A program made the position numbers and the translations under genes. 57,983 nt of DNA. Origin: a virus. The notes beneath the pieces were generated by a model. That model did no database searches. It saw nothing but the letters and a program-made list of their open reading frames with translations, and was not told the DNA's origin. The DNA lies in the IMG/VR virus record IMGVR_UViG_3300023174_005575, positions 1 to 57,983 of that record, one strand, 5' to 3'. Positions 53,838 to 57,983 of the stretch are shown piece after piece; position 1 is the stretch's first letter, and every line of letters starts with the position of its first letter.

Positions 53838-54479
53838 ATGACTCCTACAATAGCTTTATTCATTGCCGATCCTAAATGTTCAGTACAAAGCGGCAATGGA
53901 ATACTTAAAGCCTTAGGTGACTATTACAAATTTAAAATCTTCAGCAAAAATTCATTAGAGTCTGACTTCTTTGACAATGTAGACATGGTAGCAGTGCCTG
54001 GTGGTTTTGGCGATGCGGATTCATTTGACACGTTATTCAAACTTAACGCACCCAGAGTAAAACAGTTTGTTAAACAAGGTGGCAAATATCTTGGTATATG
54101 TATGGGTGCGTATTGGGCAGGAAAACACTATTTGAACATGTTGGATGGTGTAGATGCTGTACAATATATTCACAGGCCCAACACAGACACACGTAGACCA
54201 CATGCCAAAGCACAAACAGTATTATGGGCAGGTCAAGAAGAACAGATGTTTTTTTACGATGGATGTGCCCTAATTGGACCAAAAATAAATTCTTGTGACA
54301 TATGGAGTTTATATCCCAACGGTGACCCCATGGCCATTGTACAGGACAATATTGGTTTAATTGGATGTCATCCTGAAAGTGAACAGTTTTGGTATGACAG
54401 CTATAGTTGGATGCGTAAACACTGGCATGAAGGAAAACATCACGAATTGTTACTTGATTTTGTTAATGAACTAATGTAA
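53838..54479 (+). CDS. Class-I-amidotransferase-like protein (BPL_N type)
   Basis: A 213-residue protein with an alpha/beta flavodoxin-like GATase fold. VAVPGGFGDADSF is the oxyanion strand, the nucleophile elbow is GKYLGICMGAYWAG with C88, and the His-Glu pair is in LIGCHPESEQFW. This matches the biotin-protein-ligase N-terminal (BPL_N) group, not full glutamine amidotransferases. The substrate of this group is poorly known. The ATG at 53838 is preferred over a TTG upstream. It sits between the barrel gene and the lipid-remodelling genes. Confidence 0.78.
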   Translation: MTPTIALFIADPKCSVQSGNGILKALGDYYKFKIFSKNSLESDFFDNVDMVAVPGGFGDADSFDTLFKLNAPRVKQFVKQGGKYLGICMGAYWAGKHYLNMLDGVDAVQYIHRPNTDTRRPHAKAQTVLWAGQEEQMFFYDGCALIGPKINSCDIWSLYPNGDPMAIVQDNIGLIGCHPESEQFWYDSYSWMRKHWHEGKHHELLLDFVNELM

Positions 54480-54501
54480 TATTTGCTACTAAATGTTGTA
54501 A

Positions 54502-54507
54502 TAAATA
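54502..54507 (+). promoter_or_regulatory. TAATAAATA late-type promoter
   Basis: TAATAAATA followed by TAGGAG and the ATG at 54526. Confidence 0.5.
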
Positions 54508-54525
54508 TGTAATCTAGGAGCAATT

Positions 54526-54687
54526 ATGAAACAAAATAAACTAGTTCGTAAAGTCTATGAAGCCTGCATTGAAAACAATCTTGAACGATTACAGGAACTT
54601 AAGAAAAAAGAGTTTGCAAAAATCTTCAAGCGTAAGGGAAATGGTAAAACAACGTTCGGCTCCAAATGGTCTGTAATAAGATTGTAA
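54526..54687 (+). CDS. 53-aa conserved-type basic phage protein
   Basis: A 53-residue basic helical protein with its own late promoter and TAGGAG site. It opens MKQNKLVRKVYEACIENNLE, followed by an ELKKKEFAKIFKRK helix and a short basic tail ending SVIRL. From memory, very similar short proteins occur in other marine T4-like phages. The charge suggests nucleic-acid or ribosome binding. It ends 34 bases before plcP. Confidence 0.75.
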   Translation: MKQNKLVRKVYEACIENNLERLQELKKKEFAKIFKRKGNGKTTFGSKWSVIRL

Positions 54688-54710
54688 TAGGAAAGAGTTG
54701 TACGACTCGG

Positions 54711-54716
54711 TAAATA
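54711..54716 (+). promoter_or_regulatory. TAAATA box 5 bases before plcP ATG
   Basis: GGTAAATATTGCT then ATG at 54722. No ribosome site is present. It has the same leaderless geometry as at 2670, 11405, 11809 and 49953. Confidence 0.5.
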
Positions 54717-54721
54717 TTGCT

Positions 54722-55510
54722 ATGCAGCAAAAAAAATTTCGAACAATTGCTATTAGTGATGTACATTTAGGCACTAAAGATTGCAAAGCCGAATATTTAA
54801 ATAATTTTCTTAAACACAATACCTGTAATAAATTGTATCTCATAGGGGATATAATAGACGCTTGGAAAATAAAACAAAATCGTCTTAAATGGCGTCAAAG
54901 CCATACTAACGTAATTCGCCGCATACTGGGACACGCCAAGCGTGGAACCGAAGTAGTTTATGTGGCAGGTAATCATGACGAATTTTTAAGACCAATGATA
55001 CCTTATGGGCTAAGTTTTGGTCGTATTAAAATCTGCAATCAAGCAGAACATATTGGCATAGATGGCAAGAGATACCTTGTGGTGCATGGTGATTTATTTG
55101 ATGGTATTACTAGGCTGGCACCTTGGCTCAGTATATTAGGAGATAGGGCATATGACTGCGTTCTTAACATTAACACTAAACTCAATTGGATTCGTCATCG
55201 TATGGGTTTTGGCTACTGGAGCCTTAGCCTGTACCTTAAGCACCGGGTCAAAAAAGCGGTAGATTTTATGTTTCAATTTGAACTAAATCTAGCCAGTTAT
55301 TGTAAAAAGAAGGGCTATGATGGAGTGATCTGTGGACATATACACAGGGCTGAAATTAAACAAGTAGATGGAATTGTCTATATGAATGATGGAGACTGGG
55401 TGGAAAGTTGTACAGCACTAGTTGAACATTGGGATGGTCGTTGGGAAATCATAACTTGGTCGGAGATTCAAAAAAATGACATGGCTATTGATACTGCTAG
55501 CAGTACATAA
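54722..55510 (+). CDS. plcP: PlcP-type phospholipase C (metallophosphoesterase)
   Basis: A 262-residue calcineurin-like metallophosphoesterase. Metal ligands are all visible: D13 and H15 (ISDVHLG), D43 (LIGDIIDAW), N84 and H85 (AGNHDE), H122 (VVHGDLFD), and H206 and H208 (CGHIHRAE). The length and sequence fit the LpxH-like group that includes PlcP, which hydrolyses phosphatidylethanolamine, phosphatidylglycerol and phosphatidylcholine to diacylglycerol in phosphate-starved alphaproteobacteria. LpxH itself is the main alternative; the Agt gene next door favours PlcP. The ATG at 54722 is supported by promoter spacing. In infection it would free phosphate and head groups. Confidence 0.82.
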   Translation: MQQKKFRTIAISDVHLGTKDCKAEYLNNFLKHNTCNKLYLIGDIIDAWKIKQNRLKWRQSHTNVIRRILGHAKRGTEVVYVAGNHDEFLRPMIPYGLSFGRIKICNQAEHIGIDGKRYLVVHGDLFDGITRLAPWLSILGDRAYDCVLNINTKLNWIRHRMGFGYWSLSLYLKHRVKKAVDFMFQFELNLASYCKKKGYDGVICGHIHRAEIKQVDGIVYMNDGDWVESCTALVEHWDGRWEIITWSEIQKNDMAIDTASST

Positions 55511-55658
55511 AACTAATCCCAATGATATTCCTGGACGAGTAACACTTGAGTTTGAAAGCCAAGCCGCATGTGAACGTAGTTTATCTAACATGGAGTATTG
55601 GCTCAAGTTTGACAGTTTTAAGGTGGAAGGCAGATGTATAAAAAAATCCTCATCATAA
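55476..55658 (+). CDS. 60-aa overlapping protein between plcP and agt
   Basis: A 60-residue frame filling the 123-base space between plcP and agt and overlapping both ends (35 and 25 bases). It starts MTWLLILLAVHKTNPNDIPG and has a C-terminal half with two Cys (ACERSLSNMEYWLKF, EGRCIKK). The hydrophobic start could be a signal or membrane anchor. The overlaps and the protein-like pattern support it; there is no known family. Confidence 0.5.
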   Translation: MTWLLILLAVHKTNPNDIPGRVTLEFESQAACERSLSNMEYWLKFDSFKVEGRCIKKSSS

Positions 55659-56635
55659 CAGACAATGTACCATCACAAGTTAATGGCGTGGTTACAACAT
55701 TTAATAACTTGGAAATATATGCTGAACGTGACGGTTATGATTTTGTTTATCTTGATCCCCGGCAGTTTAATCATATTCCCTGTCCTGGCTATGGTGAAGT
55801 CAAACTTAGTTGGACATGGGGCATTGGACGCATTATTCAAAAAGTGGATCCGGATTATATCCATATTGCCACGGAAGGACCAGTAGGATTTGCTGCTCGT
55901 TGTTGGATGGACTATTGGGGCTGGCGTTATAACACCAGCTATCATACAAGATTCCCAGAAGCCATAAACAAAATTGCAGGCATACCTACAGATTGGAGTT
56001 ATCGTTACTTACGTTGGTTCCATAAGCATAGTGGCCGTGTACTAACTACTACACAGAGCATGGTAGATGATTTAGTCAGTCGTGGATTTAGAACTGATAT
56101 TAAGCCATGGACTCGCGGTGTAGATCGAGACGTATTTAATAGCACTACAAGAACAGCCACAAACAAAAGGCAACCTATATTGTTAAGCGTAGGGCGTGTC
56201 AGTAAAGAAAAGAATTTGGATGACTTCTGTAGATTGGACTACCCCAATGCTACTAAAATTGTAGTGGGTGATGGACCATGCCGTCGTCGTATGGAACGTG
56301 AATACCCAGATGTTGAATTCGTCGGGGTAAAGCGTGGATTAGAATTGGCTCAATATTATGCTGATGCAGATGCCTTTGTATTCACCAGTCGTTGGGACAC
56401 ATTTGGTATAGTAATGATTGAAGCCATGGCCTGTGGCACTCCCGTGGCAGCCTATCCAGTAACTGGACCACAGGATGTTATTGATCAAGGTCTAACAGGT
56501 TATATGGACGAGGCCCTTAAAACTGCTGTAGATCAATGTTTGAAATTAGATCGAGTTAAGGTGGAAGAAGCCAGCTTACGTTGGAGTTGGCAGGAATGTT
56601 GGAATATATTCAGAGATAACTTAGTATATAAATGA
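55634..56635 (+). CDS. agt: Agt-type diacylglycerol glycosyltransferase (GT4)
   Basis: A 333-residue GT-B glycosyltransferase. N-terminal ITDNVPSQVNGVVTTF, IATEGPVGFAARC and TSYHTRFPEAI are the acceptor-side blocks; LLSVGRVSKEKNLD and the donor-binding SRWDTFGIVMIEAMACG, then TPVAAYPVTGPQDV follow. This block order, including D in place of the first Glu of the E-x7-E motif, matches alphaproteobacterial Agt. Agt adds glucose, galactose or glucuronate to diacylglycerol to make glycolipids replacing phospholipids. Adjacent plcP supplies the diacylglycerol. The sugar used is unknown. A general GT4 mannosyltransferase is the alternative. Confidence 0.85.
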   Translation: MYKKILIITDNVPSQVNGVVTTFNNLEIYAERDGYDFVYLDPRQFNHIPCPGYGEVKLSWTWGIGRIIQKVDPDYIHIATEGPVGFAARCWMDYWGWRYNTSYHTRFPEAINKIAGIPTDWSYRYLRWFHKHSGRVLTTTQSMVDDLVSRGFRTDIKPWTRGVDRDVFNSTTRTATNKRQPILLSVGRVSKEKNLDDFCRLDYPNATKIVVGDGPCRRRMEREYPDVEFVGVKRGLELAQYYADADAFVFTSRWDTFGIVMIEAMACGTPVAAYPVTGPQDVIDQGLTGYMDEALKTAVDQCLKLDRVKVEEASLRWSWQECWNIFRDNLVYK

Positions 56636-56643
56636 TCTAGCCT

Positions 56644-56669
56644 CTTACTTAAATAATTAAGTAGGTTTT
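56644..56669 (+). terminator. AT-rich hairpin overlapping a TAAATA box
   Basis: CTTACTTAA (56644-56652), loop ATAA and TTAAGTAGG (56657-56665), then TTTT. It contains TTAAATAA (56649-56656), which could also be the promoter of the following gene (AAGGAA, ATG 56687). Confidence 0.5.
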
Positions 56670-56686
56670 GCAAGGAAATAATTGCT

Positions 56687-57983
56687 ATGATCAAAAAAAT
56701 AATTGCCTGTTCAATATTTTCCAATTTTTTAATTTGTGCAAATGCTCAAACACTGATTAATCAAGGCGGATACGACTCCAAAACACTGGTAGATACTAAC
56801 AGCACCAGTAATAGTACTAGTACCGTTAATACCAATAATACTAGCACCAGCAATAGTAATAGCACAAGCACTAGTACGGTAAACAGCAATAGCAATAACG
56901 TTAACTCCAGCGTTAACACTAACAATAATATTCAAAGCGGCACAGTTACCAATAACAACGTCAACAGTGGCACAGTTACCTATAATAATAACAACAATAA
57001 CGTCAATAGTGGAACAGTAACTTATAACAATAACAATGTGAATAGTGGCACAATGACCAACAATAATAACAATGTCAGTGCCAGTACATCCGTTAACACT
57101 AACAATAACATCCAAAGTGGTACAGTAACCAACAATAACAATAACGTGAATACTGGAGATATGACTAATCGTAATATCAATACCAGCACAAGTACTAGTG
57201 TCAACACTAATAACAACATCAATAGTGGTACAATGACATATAATAACAATAATGCCAGTACCAGCACAAGTACTAGCAACAATGTCAATACCAATAATAA
57301 TATTAACAGTGGTACGATGACATACAATAACAATAATGTCAGCAATTCTGTCAACAAAAACCTTAATGTTAATCGAAGCACCAGCAATAATGTAAATCAA
57401 AACATTAATACTAGTACCAGTACTAATTACAACTATGGTACAATGACCAATAAGAATATTAATACCAGTACTAGTAATAATACAAACAAAAACGTCAATG
57501 TCAATACTGGCACAATGACTTATAACAATAACAATGCCAGTACAAGCACCAGTACCAATGTTAATACTAACAATAATATTACCAGTGGTAGTATGACTAA
57601 TCGTAATATTAATTCCAGTAACAGCACTAGTTCAAATAGTAATGTTAATACCAACAATAACATTAACACTGGCACAATGACCAACAATAACAACAATGTA
57701 AACACCAGTGTAAGTGCAAGCACTAGCAATAATGTCAATAACAGCAACAATGTTAATCAAAACGTACAAACTGGTGATATGACTAACCGCAATATCAACT
57801 CATCAGAAATTACACAGCGAGTCATACAACCTCCTCCCACAGCCATTGCTCCTACTATGATGAGTGGTGGTAATGCTGACCTATGTACAACTGGCGTAAG
57901 TGGTGCTGTACAAACACAAATCTTTGGTGTTAGCAGCGGATCTACGATAAGAGATGTCAATTGCGAAAGACTAAAGCTAGCCA
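56687..57983 (+). CDS. Secreted Asn/Thr/Ser-rich repeat protein, 3' end outside window
   Basis: Starts at ATG 56687 with AAGGAA upstream and runs open to the window edge (432 codons). Residues 1-22 are a signal peptide (MIKKIIACSIFSNFLICANA-Q). From about residue 40 to 360 the sequence is almost only N, T, S, V, I, G, with irregular repeats such as VNTNNNINSGTMTYNNNN. The last part shown (SGGNADLCTTGVSGAVQTQI, then GVSSGSTIRDVNCERLKLA) is a more complex domain with two Cys and resembles endings of other aquatic-phage proteins. The regular repeats suggest a beta-solenoid or amyloid-like exported protein. The function is unknown. Confidence 0.8.
   Translation, partial: MIKKIIACSIFSNFLICANAQTLINQGGYDSKTLVDTNSTSNSTSTVNTNNTSTSNSNSTSTSTVNSNSNNVNSSVNTNNNIQSGTVTNNNVNSGTVTYNNNNNNVNSGTVTYNNNNVNSGTMTNNNNNVSASTSVNTNNNIQSGTVTNNNNNVNTGDMTNRNINTSTSTSVNTNNNINSGTMTYNNNNASTSTSTSNNVNTNNNINSGTMTYNNNNVSNSVNKNLNVNRSTSNNVNQNINTSTSTNYNYGTMTNKNINTSTSNNTNKNVNVNTGTMTYNNNNASTSTSTNVNTNNNITSGSMTNRNINSSNSTSSNSNVNTNNNINTGTMTNNNNNVNTSVSASTSNNVNNSNNVNQNVQTGDMTNRNINSSEITQRVIQPPPTAIAPTMMSGGNADLCTTGVSGAVQTQIFGVSSGSTIRDVNCERLKLA
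56800..57790 (+). repeat. Low-complexity AAT/AAC-rich coding repeats
   Basis: About 1 kb of degenerate repeats encoding N-T-N-N-N-I-x-S-G-T-M-T-x-N-N-N-type units. The DNA is dominated by AAT, AAC, ACT and AGT codons. Copies differ in synonymous positions, so this is an old and diverged array. Confidence 0.85.

Noticed and set aside
54722-55510. LpxH (UDP-diacylglucosamine pyrophosphatase) as first choice
   Set aside because: The fold and motifs are the same, but adjacency to an Agt-type glycosyltransferase favours PlcP; LpxH kept as the alternative.
1-57983. tRNA genes, rRNA or other classical RNA genes
   Set aside because: No cloverleaf with a T-loop-like GGTTCRA and acceptor pairing was found in any intergenic stretch.
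1-57983. Insertion sequence, transposase, integrase or attachment-site signals
   Set aside because: No transposase or integrase motif and no flanking direct repeats were recognised; the window reads as a lytic-type phage backbone.

Overview
This window looks like part of the genome of a T4-like (myovirus-type) bacteriophage from an aquatic environment. It has densely packed genes, mostly on the + strand, with ATGA start/stop overlaps. There are several very long repetitive tail-fibre genes, a PAAR spike tip, a class Ia ribonucleotide reductase with glutaredoxin, and phage-borne bS21, Hsp20 and ClpS. T4 late-promoter-like TATAAATA/TAAATA boxes stand before most gene blocks. The host cannot be read directly. 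The auxiliary genes (5-aminolevulinate synthase, a PlcP/Agt lipid pair, a 17-kDa-antigen-like protein) point to a Gram-negative, probably alphaproteobacterial host. No tRNA, rRNA, CRISPR array or insertion sequence was seen. No gene-free stretch exceeds 300 bases.

Layout. 1-1.3 kb: the end of a Dps-like ferritin and a convergent ALA synthase gene. 1.4-6.3 kb: small virion protein and two Gly-X-Gln collagen-like fibre proteins. 6.3-8.1 kb: Cys-rich protein, HExxH peptidase and coproporphyrinogen III oxidase (HemF). 8.2-10 kb: minus-strand island (conserved small protein, alpha/beta hydrolase, cupin, two tiny genes). 10.1-16.4 kb: small structural/core-type proteins, nucleotidyltransferase and peptidoglycan-binding repeat protein. 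16.5-22.9 kb: RecB-like exonuclease on a leaderless sigma70 promoter, a tailspike-like protein, NrdA-NrdB-glutaredoxin and an Sm-like protein. 22.9-38.4 kb: giant 2938-aa fibre, two related fibres, secreted nuclease, carbohydrate-binding-type protein and PAAR tip. 38.5-42.6 kb: GT17/2OG-oxygenase fusion, histone-H1-like protein, IscU and IscA. 42.6-45.2 kb: SleB-type lysin, holin candidate, then an envelope lipoprotein operon behind a perfect sigma70 promoter with a dyad operator. 45.2-50 kb: membrane coiled-coil protein with an A10 frameshift site, bS21, exoribonuclease, Hsp20, ClpS, heme oxygenase and bilin reductase. 50-58 kb: putative packaged nuclease, methyltransferase, HemD-like protein, outer-membrane barrel, amidotransferase-like protein, PlcP, Agt, and the start of an Asn/Thr/Ser-rich secreted repeat protein.

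How it fits together. Three metabolic programmes stand out. First, a tetrapyrrole-to-bilin programme: ALAS, HemD-like and HemF feed heme synthesis, while heme oxygenase and a ferredoxin-dependent bilin reductase turn heme into a reduced bilin. Iron handling (Dps, IscU, IscA, Cys/His-rich small proteins) surrounds it. Second, a PlcP-Agt pair that would convert phospholipid to diacylglycerol and then to glycolipid, releasing phosphorus during infection. Third, nucleotide supply and host remodelling (NrdAB, Grx, bS21, Hsp20, ClpS, secreted nuclease, envelope proteins). Regulatory patterns also recur: start codons only 4-7 bases after the promoter box (leaderless mRNAs), 5'-terminal hairpins on late mRNAs, and two A10 frameshift sites.
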